Part shown: positions 17,740 to 26,405 of the stretch, one piece after another
Numbering within the stretch: the first letter of the stretch is position 1
Layout of the letters: the number at the start of each line of letters is the position of its first letter
From: Flavobacterium sp. Root186
GTDB taxonomy: Bacteria > Bacteroidota > Bacteroidia > Flavobacteriales > Flavobacteriaceae
Length of the DNA: 64,000 nucleotides
Assembly: GCF_001428525.1 (NCBI RefSeq)
Contig: NZ_LMHW01000012.1
Coordinates: 124,114-188,113, forward strand
Direction: 5' to 3'
Made by a program: the position numbers and the translations under genes
Notes under the pieces: model-generated
Database searches by the model: none
What the model saw: the letters and a program-made list of their open reading frames with translations, nothing else
What the model was told of the DNA's origin: nothing

Positions 17740-18245
17740 TGAAAAAAATATTGATTTATCCTTTTATCGGGATATTGTTCTTGTCGCTTTCTTCCTTTGC
17801 ATTTCATAAATTTTATGTTGGTGTTTTTCAGGTTGAATACGCAGCAGAGAAAAAAATGATTCAAATTACATCTCGCATTTTTGTAGATGATTTGAATAAT
17901 GCACTGGAGAAAAAATACCATAAAAAAGCATTCGTAGGAACAGAAAAAGAAACTCCCGCAGATCTTGATTTGTTTAAAAAGTATCTTGCTGAAAATTTTA
18001 CCATCAAGATAAACGGGCAGGCAAAACCTATCACTTTTTTGTCGAAAGAAGTGGAAAGCGGCGATGTTTTAATTTGTTATTCCAAAATAAAAGATGTCGA
18101 TAAATTTAAATCAATCGAAATCTCAAATACTATACTCGTGGACTGGAGTTCTGAACAGCAGAATATTACACATATTTCAGCATTTGGTACTAAAAGAAGT
18201 GTCCTCTTTACAGAATCTTCAAGGAAAGAATTGTTAAAGTATTAA
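17739..18245 (+). CDS. DUF6702 family exported protein
   Basis: This 168-residue protein has an N-terminal signal (MKKILIYPFIGILFLSLSSFA) followed directly by FHKFYVGVFQVEYAAEKKMIQ, typical of DUF6702, a small Bacteroidota family that often lies beside an M1 metallopeptidase. Its ATG shares the A of the upstream TAA (sequence TAATG), so it is translationally coupled to the paralogue cluster. The M1 peptidase begins 66 bp downstream. Function is unknown; the genomic pairing suggests it works with the peptidase. Confidence 0.8.
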   Translation: MKKILIYPFIGILFLSLSSFAFHKFYVGVFQVEYAAEKKMIQITSRIFVDDLNNALEKKYHKKAFVGTEKETPADLDLFKKYLAENFTIKINGQAKPITFLSKEVESGDVLICYSKIKDVDKFKSIEISNTILVDWSSEQQNITHISAFGTKRSVLFTESSRKELLKY

Positions 18246-18311
18246 TTAATATGTTAAATTAATATTTTAATTGTTATTTTCACACCCTGACAAAATTACC
18301 ATTAGACTTTT

Positions 18312-20549
18312 ATGAAAAAGCTTTCATTATTATTAATTTTTCCTGCAATGTTAGTTGCTCAGGAAAAAGCTGTGACACCTAAGCAGCAAGGCAAGTACGA
18401 CACTAATAAATTCAGCCAGATGTACGATTTGCTGGCAACACCAAACATGTTTCGTACAGCGTCTGGAGCGCCTGGACCTGCATATTACCAACAGCAGGCA
18501 GATTATAAAATTGATGTTGAATTAGATGATAAAAATTCAAAATTAACGGGTGCTGAAACGATCACATATTCTAACAATTCGCCGGATACTTTAGAGTATT
18601 TATGGGTTCAGTTAGATCAAAATCAGGCTAGAGCTAATGGACAAACTTCTTTAGCCGAAGGCGAAAAAATAAATCAGGTTTTGGCTCTTGATGGTTTTTC
18701 ATCTAAATATTTGAAAAAAGATTTAGAGCGTGGTTTTAATATTGAACAGGTAAAAGACGCAAAAGGAACTCCAATGTCTTATACGATCAACGAAACGATG
18801 ATGCGTATCAATCTGGCTTCACCGTTAAAACCGGGAGAAAAAATTTCATTTTCTGTAAAATGGTGGTATAACATCAACAATTATAGAAAAGAAGGCGGGC
18901 GTTCTGGTTATGAATTTTTCGAAAAAGATGGAAATAAATTATATGTAATTGCGCAATTCTATCCTAGAATGGCAGTTTACAACGATGTTGAAGGATGGCA
19001 GAATATGCAGTTCTGGGGAAGCGGAGAGTTTGCTCTTCCTTTCGGGAATTTCGACGTAAATATTACAGTTCCTGCAGATCACATTATCGATGCAACAGGA
19101 GAATTAACGAACAGAAGCGAAGTTTTTACAGCAGAACAAGTTAAGCGTTACGAACAAGCTCAAAAATCATTTGACAAACCTGTTGTTATTGTAACTCAGG
19201 CAGAAGCTGAAGCAGCTGAAAAAGCTTTTTCTGAAAAGAAAAAAACTTGGAAATTCAGTGCGAAAAATGTTCGTGATTTCGGAATTGCCTCTTCAAGAAA
19301 ATTCATTTATGATGCAATGGCTGTAAAAATTGGAAACAGAACTGTTATGGCAGAATCTGTTTATCCAAAAGAAGCAAACCCACTGTGGGGAGAAACTTCA
19401 ACACTAACAGTTGCACATACTTTAAAAAGCTATTCTTCTCATACTTTTGATTATCCTTATCCAAAAGCTGTTTCTGTTTCTGCAGAAGATCAGGGAATGG
19501 AATATCCAATGATTTGCTGGAATTTTGGTCGTCCGGATGAAAACGGTGTAACGACTAAAGAGGTTAAAAACGGAATGATTGGTGTTATTATTCACGAAGT
19601 TGGACACACATTCTTCCCAATGATTGTAAACTCTGACGAGCGTCAATGGACTTGGATGGATGAAGGTTTAAATTCATTTTTAGAATATTTGGCAGAGCAG
19701 GAATTAGATCCAGCTTTCCCGTCTAGACGCGGACCTGCAAAAAATATTGTTCCTTATATGAGCGGTGATCAGAAATTTTTAGAGCCAATTATGTCTAACT
19801 CTGAAACTATTCACCAATTTGGAAATAACGCTTACGGAAAACCGGCTACTGGTCTTAATATTTTAAGAGAAGTGGTAATGGGGAAAGAATTGTTTGATTA
19901 TGCTTTTAAAACGTATGCAAACAGATGGAAATTTAAACATCCAACCCCAGAGGATTTCTTTAGAACAATGGAAGATGCTTCGGCTGTAGATTTAGATTGG
20001 TTTTTTAGAGGATGGTTTTATTCAACTGATTTTGTAGATATCGGAATTAAAGAGGTGAAACAATATTATGTTTCTGAAACTCCAACTGCTGACATTAAAG
20101 ATGTAAAAGTGAGAAAAGGTCGTTTTGGATTTGAAAAAGGTCCTTTTGTTTATTTAGTTTCAGGAGATAATCCAGAAGTTAACGCTTCAAGCAAAAAAGC
20201 ATTAAAATTAGAAGATGTAAAACCATTGGCTGATTATGTTGACCAGACTTTTACTGCAGAGGAAAAAGCAAGCATCAAATCGCCTAAATATTTTTATGAA
20301 GTTGAATTCAACAAACCAGGTGGAATGATTATGCCAATACTTGTTGAAATTACTTATGAAGATGGTACAAAAGATAATTACCAATATCCGGCACAAATCT
20401 GGAGAAAAAGTAATGAAACTGCCAAAAAAGTTTATGCAACTACAAAAGCTGTAAAAAGCATTCAGATTGACCCAAAATTACTTACGGCTGATATCGATGT
20501 AACGAATAATTCATGGCCAAAAGTTGAACAAAAATCAAAATTTGACTAA
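18312..20549 (+). CDS. M1 family metallopeptidase
   Basis: This 745-residue exported zinc aminopeptidase-type enzyme has a short signal peptide (MKKLSLLLIFPAMLVAQ), an N-terminal beta domain, a GxMEN-like substrate motif in the form QGMEYPM, and the zinc site H428-EVGH432 with E451 eighteen residues later (HExxH-x18-E). The C-terminal part is a beta-rich domain of the bacterial M1 group. It probably trims peptides in the periplasm. It follows the DUF6702 gene and ends at a clear terminator, so it may be the last gene of the cluster starting at 15515. Confidence 0.92.
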   Translation: MKKLSLLLIFPAMLVAQEKAVTPKQQGKYDTNKFSQMYDLLATPNMFRTASGAPGPAYYQQQADYKIDVELDDKNSKLTGAETITYSNNSPDTLEYLWVQLDQNQARANGQTSLAEGEKINQVLALDGFSSKYLKKDLERGFNIEQVKDAKGTPMSYTINETMMRINLASPLKPGEKISFSVKWWYNINNYRKEGGRSGYEFFEKDGNKLYVIAQFYPRMAVYNDVEGWQNMQFWGSGEFALPFGNFDVNITVPADHIIDATGELTNRSEVFTAEQVKRYEQAQKSFDKPVVIVTQAEAEAAEKAFSEKKKTWKFSAKNVRDFGIASSRKFIYDAMAVKIGNRTVMAESVYPKEANPLWGETSTLTVAHTLKSYSSHTFDYPYPKAVSVSAEDQGMEYPMICWNFGRPDENGVTTKEVKNGMIGVIIHEVGHTFFPMIVNSDERQWTWMDEGLNSFLEYLAEQELDPAFPSRRGPAKNIVPYMSGDQKFLEPIMSNSETIHQFGNNAYGKPATGLNILREVVMGKELFDYAFKTYANRWKFKHPTPEDFFRTMEDASAVDLDWFFRGWFYSTDFVDIGIKEVKQYYVSETPTADIKDVKVRKGRFGFEKGPFVYLVSGDNPEVNASSKKALKLEDVKPLADYVDQTFTAEEKASIKSPKYFYEVEFNKPGGMIMPILVEITYEDGTKDNYQYPAQIWRKSNETAKKVYATTKAVKSIQIDPKLLTADIDVTNNSWPKVEQKSKFD

Positions 20550-20558
20550 GAACAAACT

Positions 20559-20588
20559 AAAAAGACTCTGAAAAGAGTCTTTTTTTTT
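20559..20588 (+). terminator. Terminator of the M1 peptidase gene
   Basis: AAAAGACTCT, a GAAA loop, then AGAGTCTTTT and further T: a perfect stem with a T tail 10 nt after the stop codon. Confidence 0.85.
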
Positions 20589-20623
20589 AAGTAAATTTTA
20601 AAACTGTGCGCTTCAAAATTTAA

Positions 20624-20631
20624 TATCTTTG
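20624..20631 (+). promoter_or_regulatory. -7 element (TATCTTTG) of tatA
   Basis: The octamer fits TAnnTTTG and lies 22 nt upstream of the tatA start codon, just after the previous terminator. Confidence 0.6.
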
Positions 20632-20653
20632 TGGCACAACAAAAATAAAAGAT

Positions 20654-21013
20654 ATGTTTGGTATAGGAGGAGGAGAATTAGTTTTCATACTGTTTATAGT
20701 ACTAATGCTTTTTGGTTCTGATAAAGTGCCGGAAATTGCCCGTACAATGGGTAAAGCGATGGCACAGTTAAAAAATGCAACCAACGATATAAAAAGTGAA
20801 ATTCAAAAAGGAGCTGAGGCCAATGGTCTTGACACGAAATCTTTAACTGATATTACGGGTAATATTAACGCACAGATTAATGATGCAAAATCTAATTTGT
20901 TAGGCGATACTACTAATTTATCCGGTAATCTGTTAGGTGAAACTGCCACAGAAATTGACCAGGTAAAAGAAGATATTGAATCACTTTCTGGACCTATAAA
21001 ACGCCAAAAATAA
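20654..21013 (+). CDS. tatA: Twin-arginine translocase subunit TatA/TatB type
   Basis: This 119-residue inner-membrane protein has one N-terminal transmembrane helix (ELVFILFIVLMLFG), the FG hinge and the amphipathic helix KVPEIARTMGKAMAQLKNA. TatA forms the pore that exports folded proteins with twin-arginine signals. A TatB-like role cannot be excluded; Bacteroidota usually lack a separate TatB. tatC is not in the window. The PAP2 phosphatase gene begins 2 bp downstream and is probably cotranscribed. Confidence 0.9.
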   Translation: MFGIGGGELVFILFIVLMLFGSDKVPEIARTMGKAMAQLKNATNDIKSEIQKGAEANGLDTKSLTDITGNINAQINDAKSNLLGDTTNLSGNLLGETATEIDQVKEDIESLSGPIKRQK

Positions 21014-21014
21014 T

Positions 21015-21578
21015 ATGCTTGAAAAAATTGAAAAATTAGATATCAATTTGCTCGTATATCTAAACGGTTTAGGTTCTGAAACATATGATAAATTCTGGCT
21101 GATTATTACCGAACAGGTGTATTGGACACCGTTCTTTTTATTGTTGTTTTATCTTATTTATAAAAAGATAGGAGGAAAGCAAACTTTGTATATATTGCTT
21201 TTTGTAGCAATTTTGCTTGCTTTTACAGATCAGACCTGTAATTTGTTTAAACATACTTTTCAGCGTTTACGCCCTTGTAATAATCCCGATATAAAGGCAG
21301 ATTTAAGAATTCTAATAATTAGAAATTCTTTTAGTTTCTTTTCAGGGCATGCTGCAAATACAATGGCTGTTGCTACTTTTTTATATTTGGCTTTAAAACG
21401 CCACTTTAAATATTTAGGCTTTTTATTCTTATGGCCTTTGATTTTCGCTTACAGCCGTATTTACTTAGGATTACATTATCCTGGAGATATTCTAACAGGA
21501 TATTTCTTTGGAGCTCTTTTCGGTTTCTTAATTTATCTGGCTTATAGAAGATTAAAGCCTCAATATTTTCCGGGATAA
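21015..21578 (+). CDS. PAP2 family lipid phosphatase
   Basis: This is a 187-residue multi-pass membrane protein. The phosphatidate phosphatase type 2 signature is complete: K79 through RP (86-87), the SGH triad at 110-112, and SR (147-148) leading to H154 and D158 in GLHYPGD. Such enzymes dephosphorylate lipid phosphates, including undecaprenyl diphosphate, on the outer face of the inner membrane; the substrate here is not determined. The gene is directly downstream of tatA. Confidence 0.9.
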   Translation: MLEKIEKLDINLLVYLNGLGSETYDKFWLIITEQVYWTPFFLLLFYLIYKKIGGKQTLYILLFVAILLAFTDQTCNLFKHTFQRLRPCNNPDIKADLRILIIRNSFSFFSGHAANTMAVATFLYLALKRHFKYLGFLFLWPLIFAYSRIYLGLHYPGDILTGYFFGALFGFLIYLAYRRLKPQYFPG

Positions 21579-21662
21579 GGATTTTTGAAAGGTTATGAGT
21601 TTTTAAGATACTAAGTTTCTAAGTTTTTTTTGAGAAAACTTAGAACTTTATTTATTTAATGT

Positions 21663-22388
21663 TTAATTATTTTCAAGAATTTTTCTTTCACTCCATTCTA
21701 ATCCTGCAGGGAGTTGCTGTTTGCTGAATTCGATATGAATAACTCTTCTTCTTTTGTTGTTTGTGGTTTTGTTTGAAGCATGAAATAATAAAGGTTTCAT
21801 AATCATAATACCGCCTTTTTCAACTTCGCAGATTGTTTCTGTTTCTTTTTCAAAATCAAGGTTTTCGATTCTCAAAATTCCTTTTGAATGTGAATTATTG
21901 ATGACTTTTAAAGCGCCATTGTCTTTTGTAGTGGTATCAATATGAATCCTAATCGTAAAATTATCTTCTAAAATTTCTTTTGGCGGCTGTACCGCAAACT
22001 GATTGTGTTTTACAGTCCAGTTTTCAAAATTTTCAGTTTCAATTTTTTTATCTACAGAAATAGTTAAATCCTGATGATAAGCCACAAACCAATTCGACTT
22101 TTCAGGCTTGTCAAAATAAATGGATTTGGTTATAAAGTATCCTTTTCCAAAATTAGTCTCAATAATATTTTTTAAATTTTGATTGAAAATAAAATTTAAG
22201 GTATCTGGTACTTCTTTATGAAATTGTCTAATTGCAAATAAATCCTGAGATTTTCTAAAAGTTACATTTTCAGAATCATTTTCTGTTACGTTTTCGATTA
22301 ATGAAATCAGCTTTTCGATCTCATTTTCAGTAAAAACATTGTTTATTATTGCAAAACCTTCATTATTTATCTGATTTAAATAAGTCAT
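21663..22388 (-). CDS. Phytanoyl-CoA dioxygenase family protein
   Basis: This protein of about 241 residues has a non-heme Fe(II)/2-oxoglutarate dioxygenase fold. The iron-binding HxD is visible in AYHQDLT, the distal histidine in KPLLFHASNKT, and the following arginines in NKRRRVIHIEF fit the 2-oxoglutarate site. Substrate unknown. The frame can be extended to 22439, but the ATG at 22386-22388 (MTYLNQINNEGFAIINNVF) gives the natural family start. It follows the O-methyltransferase gene on the same strand. Confidence 0.82.
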   Translation of the reverse strand: MTYLNQINNEGFAIINNVFTENEIEKLISLIENVTENDSENVTFRKSQDLFAIRQFHKEVPDTLNFIFNQNLKNIIETNFGKGYFITKSIYFDKPEKSNWFVAYHQDLTISVDKKIETENFENWTVKHNQFAVQPPKEILEDNFTIRIHIDTTTKDNGALKVINNSHSKGILRIENLDFEKETETICEVEKGGIMIMKPLLFHASNKTTNNKRRRVIHIEFSKQQLPAGLEWSERKILENN

Positions 22389-22448
22389 TCTAAATTGAGT
22401 AAAAGCATGAATAGAAAAAATCTTAGAATATCTTAGCAACTTATAAAA

Positions 22449-23090
22449 TTACAATACTCTAGAAACCGTCAATCCATCACGAATTGGTAATAAAACCGTT
22501 TCAACTCTTGGATCATCTTTCAAAAGCTGATTATATTCAACAAGTACTTTTGTACTGACATCATTAGGATGAACCGGTTCAAGAATTTTTCCGCTCCATA
22601 AAACATTATCGGATAAAATAATTCCGCCTTTATTCATTTTGGGAACAATCATTTCCCAATAATTGAGGTAATTTTCCTTATCAGCATCAATAAAAACCAA
22701 ATCAAATTTTACATCTATAGTTGGGATAATATCAACTGCTTCACCTAAATGCTGAAAAATCTGATTTCCCCAAGGCGATGCGTCAAAGTATTTTCTTTGA
22801 AAATCAACTAATTCTTCTTTAATATCTATAGTATGCAGTTGCCCGTTTTCCTGCATTCCTTCGCATAAACAAAGTGCGGCATAACCTGTATAAGTCCCGA
22901 TTTCAAGAATATTTACAGGACGAATTAATTTTGATAACATACTTAAAACACGACCTTGAAAATGCCCGCTTAACATTCTCGGTAAAAGTATTTTTTGGTA
23001 GGTTTCTTTATTAAGTTTCGCTAATAATTCTGGTTCATTCTCAGAATGCTGTTCAATATAATCTTCTAATTCTTGTGATATAAAATGCAT
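22449..23090 (-). CDS. O-methyltransferase (family 3, CCoAOMT-like)
   Basis: This 213-residue SAM-dependent enzyme has the SAM motif ILEIGTYTGYAALCL, followed by the LHTIDIKEE segment, the metal-binding aspartate in FDLVFIDADKENY, and DNVLWSGKI, all diagnostic of catechol/caffeoyl-CoA-type O-methyltransferases. The physiological acceptor is unknown. It probably forms a two-gene unit with the dioxygenase-like gene 61 bp downstream, which suggests but does not prove a shared pathway. Confidence 0.92.
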   Translation of the reverse strand: MHFISQELEDYIEQHSENEPELLAKLNKETYQKILLPRMLSGHFQGRVLSMLSKLIRPVNILEIGTYTGYAALCLCEGMQENGQLHTIDIKEELVDFQRKYFDASPWGNQIFQHLGEAVDIIPTIDVKFDLVFIDADKENYLNYWEMIVPKMNKGGIILSDNVLWSGKILEPVHPNDVSTKVLVEYNQLLKDDPRVETVLLPIRDGLTVSRVL

Positions 23091-23113
23091 CTTGTAGTTG
23101 TTCTAATTTAAAG

Positions 23114-23121
23114 CAAAAATA
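23114..23121 (-). promoter_or_regulatory. -7 element (TATTTTTG) of the O-methyltransferase gene
   Basis: On the minus strand the octamer matches TAnnTTTG, 24 nt upstream of the start codon. Confidence 0.5.
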
Positions 23122-23150
23122 CAAAAAATATCCGCTGCCTATTTTGCATA

Positions 23151-23182
23151 AAAAAAACCATTCGTTTAGGCGAATGGTTTTT
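23151..23182 (-). terminator. Terminator of the Lys/Ala-rich lipoprotein gene
   Basis: AAACCATTCG and its complement CGAATGGTTT form a perfect stem with A and T runs on both sides, 20 nt past the lipoprotein stop codon. Confidence 0.8.
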
Positions 23183-23201
23183 AGTTTTAGTTGTAATGAA
23201 A

Positions 23202-23567
23202 TTATTTTTTCAAAGCTTCATTTACTTCTTTTGCTGTTTTTACAGTTCCGTCTTTAGCAGCTTTGGCCGCATTTTCAACTTTTTCAGCTCCTTTTTTAGT
23301 AGCGTCTTTTACATCAGTTGCCGCTTTTTTAGCTCCGTCTTTTACATCTTGAACTGCATTTTCAGTAGCATCTTTAGCTTTTGCAGCAGCACTTTCTGTT
23401 TTGCTTACAGCGCTGTCTTTTACTTCTTCAATATCTGTTGTTAATGAATCTACTTTGTTTCCAAGAGTTAATTCTTCATCTGCAGGTTTAGGCTCTTTCT
23501 TCTCACAAGATTGTAATCCCAAAGCTAATAATGCAACAACAGCTAAACTTAAAATTTGTTTTTTCAT
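23202..23567 (-). CDS. Small Lys/Ala-rich lipoprotein with repeated amphipathic helices
   Basis: This 121-residue protein starts with a lipoprotein signal (MKKQILSLAVVALLALGLQSC, lipid-bearing Cys near 21). After an acidic linker the mature part is made of about 11-residue helical units rich in Ala, Lys and Asp (AAAKAKDATENAVQDVKDG and variants). This resembles LEA-like or apolipoprotein-like helices, a pattern often found in stress-related or surface-associated proteins. No enzymatic motif is present and the function is unknown. The antisense frame is a long Ser/Phe-rich shadow and is not a gene. Confidence 0.8.
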   Translation of the reverse strand: MKKQILSLAVVALLALGLQSCEKKEPKPADEELTLGNKVDSLTTDIEEVKDSAVSKTESAAAKAKDATENAVQDVKDGAKKAATDVKDATKKGAEKVENAAKAAKDGTVKTAKEVNEALKK

Positions 23568-23756
23568 GATAAATTGTCTTTTTAGGTTATAAAATTTAAA
23601 AGGTTATAAAGTGGAATAATAAAAATACAAATTTTAAAACTATGGCGCGCTTTGTAAGATTACTTTTCTGTTGAGTGCAAGACAATTCTTGTGCCAATTT
23701 TTTTCAGTTTCTAAAAATTGAAGATTTTTTTGCTGAAATATTTTAGAAGTAAGTTT

Positions 23757-24308
23757 TTAGTTTTTGTAAAGGCTGAAATTTATCACAATCTCATCTTTTA
23801 CTTTTATTAATCCAGCCATTTTTACCGGTGGTTCTAAGTCGATATCAGAGAATTTTAAATTTAGTGTTCCCTGAATTTTATCATCGGAATTGTACAGTAT
23901 AAAATCTTTATATTTTAATGTTTTATCGGTGATATAAAAGTTTAATCTGCATTTGTAATTTTTGCCATTTGGCTTTACATCAGTAATACAAACGGTACTA
24001 TTTGGAAATTGCTTCACCTTTACGGTTCCTTGTAAATCTTTCGTCATTATTTTGTTACCGCAATCAAAGTTTGACATTTTAATTTCGGTATTGAAAATAT
24101 TTTTTTTAACTGAATTTATATAAACCGTATCTTTTATTGAAAAGGTATTAGAGCAATTGTACTTGCCAACAGTAGATGTTCCTGTAATTTCTATTTTAAT
24201 TTTATTTATTACCAAGCTTGTATCTTCTGCTAAAAGAGAGGGTTTAGCACTTCCTAATAAAAAGAAAGCCGCTAAACCCATAATTAAGAAAATAAATCTT
24301 TTGTACAT
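23757..24308 (-). CDS. Diverged YceI-like exported protein
   Basis: This 183-residue protein has a signal peptide. It keeps the ends of the YceI lipocalin-like barrel: ITGTSTVGKYNC at the start, where the true YceI proteins nearby have AGTSTLHDW, and the final strands PPVKMAGLIKVKDEIVINFSL. The middle is diverged and contains several cysteines. YceI proteins bind isoprenoid-type lipids in the periplasm; the ligand here is unknown. It is the third gene of a tight operon (4-bp gap) with a porin and a canonical YceI gene. Confidence 0.72.
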   Translation of the reverse strand: MYKRFIFLIMGLAAFFLLGSAKPSLLAEDTSLVINKIKIEITGTSTVGKYNCSNTFSIKDTVYINSVKKNIFNTEIKMSNFDCGNKIMTKDLQGTVKVKQFPNSTVCITDVKPNGKNYKCRLNFYITDKTLKYKDFILYNSDDKIQGTLNLKFSDIDLEPPVKMAGLIKVKDEIVINFSLYKN

Positions 24309-24312
24309 TTTA

Positions 24313-25704
24313 TCAAAATGAAATTACTGCTTCGAACATAAGTCCTTTAAAACTTCCTCCGAAAAGATCGTTTGGAGTTGCTCCATTAAATTGAGAGAAG
24401 TTTTTATAATTTTGATCTACATATTCTAACTTTGCCAAAACGTTTCTGGTCATAAACCATCCCGTTGCAGCTTCAAATCTGTTTATTTGAATTGCCTGAG
24501 CATTTGCATTAGCTAATTTCCCATCAACTAAATTATATTTCCCACCAACATAAAACCTTTCATTCTCTCCGAAACGATAAACTAAATCACCTACATATTG
24601 ATTCACTTTACGAGTGTCATCAGTACCTTTGTAATCTCCACCGGAAGTAAATTCTAACGTTCCAAAAAATTCAAGGCCTTTGTATTTGATAAATGGGTTT
24701 ACCATATAGGATGTTGCCCAGTTTCCGTATCCTGGATTAAATCTTCCTGTATCTTTATTGGCTGTTGGATCAAAGTTGTTCGCAACAGTGCTAATAGGTG
24801 TTCCGGCAGCCGGATCGATAATATTATACTCAGAATGGCTCATTACACCATAAAATCGGCTTCCTGCTCTATCAGAAGAATATAAATTTCCACTAGAATT
24901 TGCTGTATGATAATATGAACCTGTTAATCTAATTCTTAAATCGTCGTTGATTTGTTTGTCCCAGCCTAATTTTGCAAGAATAGAAGGGCTTATAGTTGTA
25001 TTAGAATCTGGTTTTGATGCCGTTGGTGTTGCAGGTACAATTTCCTGAACATTTTGGTTTAATTTAGAATTCGTTACTCCAATCATGCTTACAAAGCCTG
25101 ATCTGTTATAATAAACTTCAGCTCCCATTTCTGTAATAAACGCATCCATTATATTATTTCCAACAAACGGATTCATAAACGCATTTCCGTTATCAGATCT
25201 CCTAAAGTGTGCATCCCCATAGTTGTTCTCCATTTGACCAATTTTGATCGTTGTATACTGCATGAAATCAGCAAGGAAATCTTTTTTAATGAAATCAAGT
25301 TTGTCAATTTGCAAATAACCTCCTTTTACCCAAGTCTCGTTGTGGTGTCTGGAAGCCAGATATACATCTAAGTTTACACGTACACCATCATATAATTGAG
25401 CCCCAATTGTGAAGTTTGCATTTGGTAAATTGAAATTATTTTCTAAATTATTTAATCTGTAACCTGGTGCTGTGGTTAAGTTTTTTTGATCATTGAACGA
25501 GTTTAAAGCTTGAAATTGAAGTGCAAAAGCGGCTCCCATGTCAACACTTAATCCTTTGTAGGCAACGGTGTCTTTTTTTACATCAAATTGATTAATACCT
25601 TTTTGGCTTCGTGGAATCTGGTTTTGAATGTGGCCAAAACTTACCTGAGCATTAACAGCAAACGTACTGACTAATGTTATACATAGAATATAAATTTTTT
25701 TCAT
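24313..25704 (-). CDS. Outer-membrane porin-like beta-barrel protein
   Basis: This 463-residue exported protein has signal peptide MKKIYILCITLVSTFAVNAQ, many alternating aromatic/polar strands and a C-terminal barrel strand ending in phenylalanine (GLMFEAVISF). Segments such as IKIGQMENNYGDAHFRRSDN and NPFVGNNIMDAF resemble phosphate-selective-type porins of Bacteroidota. Substrate unknown. It sits between two YceI-type genes with gaps of 4 and 5 bp, so all three are surely one transcript. Confidence 0.82.
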   Translation of the reverse strand: MKKIYILCITLVSTFAVNAQVSFGHIQNQIPRSQKGINQFDVKKDTVAYKGLSVDMGAAFALQFQALNSFNDQKNLTTAPGYRLNNLENNFNLPNANFTIGAQLYDGVRVNLDVYLASRHHNETWVKGGYLQIDKLDFIKKDFLADFMQYTTIKIGQMENNYGDAHFRRSDNGNAFMNPFVGNNIMDAFITEMGAEVYYNRSGFVSMIGVTNSKLNQNVQEIVPATPTASKPDSNTTISPSILAKLGWDKQINDDLRIRLTGSYYHTANSSGNLYSSDRAGSRFYGVMSHSEYNIIDPAAGTPISTVANNFDPTANKDTGRFNPGYGNWATSYMVNPFIKYKGLEFFGTLEFTSGGDYKGTDDTRKVNQYVGDLVYRFGENERFYVGGKYNLVDGKLANANAQAIQINRFEAATGWFMTRNVLAKLEYVDQNYKNFSQFNGATPNDLFGGSFKGLMFEAVISF

Positions 25705-25709
25705 GGCGC

Positions 25710-26279
25710 TTATAAATTAAAGTTTAAATTAAATTTTATAGTTAAGTCTTGTCCCGTTTTAATAGTTCCAAGCATTGCAGTTGGTGATTTCATTCCAAAA
25801 TCTGTAAAAGTGATTTTGTTAGAACCCTGCATGTTTAATCCATCTTTTGTAACAGTTGTTTTTACAGTTGTTTTATAAACTTTGCTAACTCCTGCAATGG
25901 TGTAAGTTCCGGTCAATTCCCAAGTGGTTTCATTTACTTTTTCTGCAGATTTTAAAACATATTTGAAGTTTTTATTTTTATCTGTTTTTAAAGTTTCGTA
26001 AGCTACTTTATCCATACTTTTTTTCTCACTTTTCACACTTTCAGCCAATAGAGTAACCGATAAGGATTCTATTTCGGTAAGCTTTGAATTAGCTATTGAA
26101 AAGTTTGCTGTCCCAGTTCCTGAAGCTGATTTCATTTCCCAATCATGCAGTGTTGAAGTTCCCGCAACTGAAAAGGTAGATTTAGCATCTAAAGCATATG
26201 ATTTTTGTGCCGTAGCAATTGAAGTAATCCCGAAAAGAGCAACTGCAATTGCAAATAATTTAATTTTATTGATTTTCAT
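25710..26279 (-). CDS. YceI family protein (first gene of the YceI-porin operon)
   Basis: This 189-residue periplasmic protein has a signal peptide ending ATAQ and the YceI hallmarks: VAGTSTLHDWEM near the N-terminus, ESLSVTLLAESVKSEKKSMD, and the C-terminal strands FGMKSPTAMLGTIKTGQDLT. YceI proteins form a lipocalin-like barrel that binds polyisoprenoid lipids. It is closely similar to the gene at 26532-27119. Its upstream region carries a Crp/Fnr-like palindrome placed as in that paralogue. Confidence 0.92.
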   Translation of the reverse strand: MKINKIKLFAIAVALFGITSIATAQKSYALDAKSTFSVAGTSTLHDWEMKSASGTGTANFSIANSKLTEIESLSVTLLAESVKSEKKSMDKVAYETLKTDKNKNFKYVLKSAEKVNETTWELTGTYTIAGVSKVYKTTVKTTVTKDGLNMQGSNKITFTDFGMKSPTAMLGTIKTGQDLTIKFNLNFNL

Positions 26280-26361
26280 TTTGTCATGTTTTATTGTAAA
26301 AAATAAGTTAACAAATCGACCGATTTCTTTTTAGTACTAAGAATGTTGTTTTAACTTGTAT

Positions 26362-26369
26362 CAAAGATC
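26362..26369 (-). promoter_or_regulatory. Likely -7 element (GATCTTTG) of the YceI-porin operon
   Basis: On the minus strand the octamer matches TAnnTTTG at all but the first base. It lies exactly 30 bp (start to start) from the palindrome at 26392, the same spacing as at the paralogous promoter. Confidence 0.45.
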
Positions 26370-26391
26370 TGTCTATATTTTTCGGAGATAC

Positions 26392-26405
26392 ATGATAAAA
26401 ATCAT
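26392..26405. promoter_or_regulatory. Crp/Fnr-like operator upstream of the YceI-porin operon
   Basis: The sequence ATGATAAAAATCAT is a perfect inverted repeat with the TGAT-N4-ATCA core of FNR-type sites. It lies 113 bp upstream of the YceI start codon. An identical 14-mer lies upstream of the second YceI gene. Confidence 0.6.

Noticed and set aside
22389..22439. N-terminal extension of the dioxygenase-like gene
   Set aside because: The first 17 residues do not resemble the family; the ATG at 22386-22388 gives the expected start.
23196..23444. Phe/Ser-rich frame antisense to the lipoprotein gene
   Set aside because: It mirrors the Lys/Ala repeats of the real gene on the other strand; the Phe-rich product is an artefact of the AAA/GCA codons.
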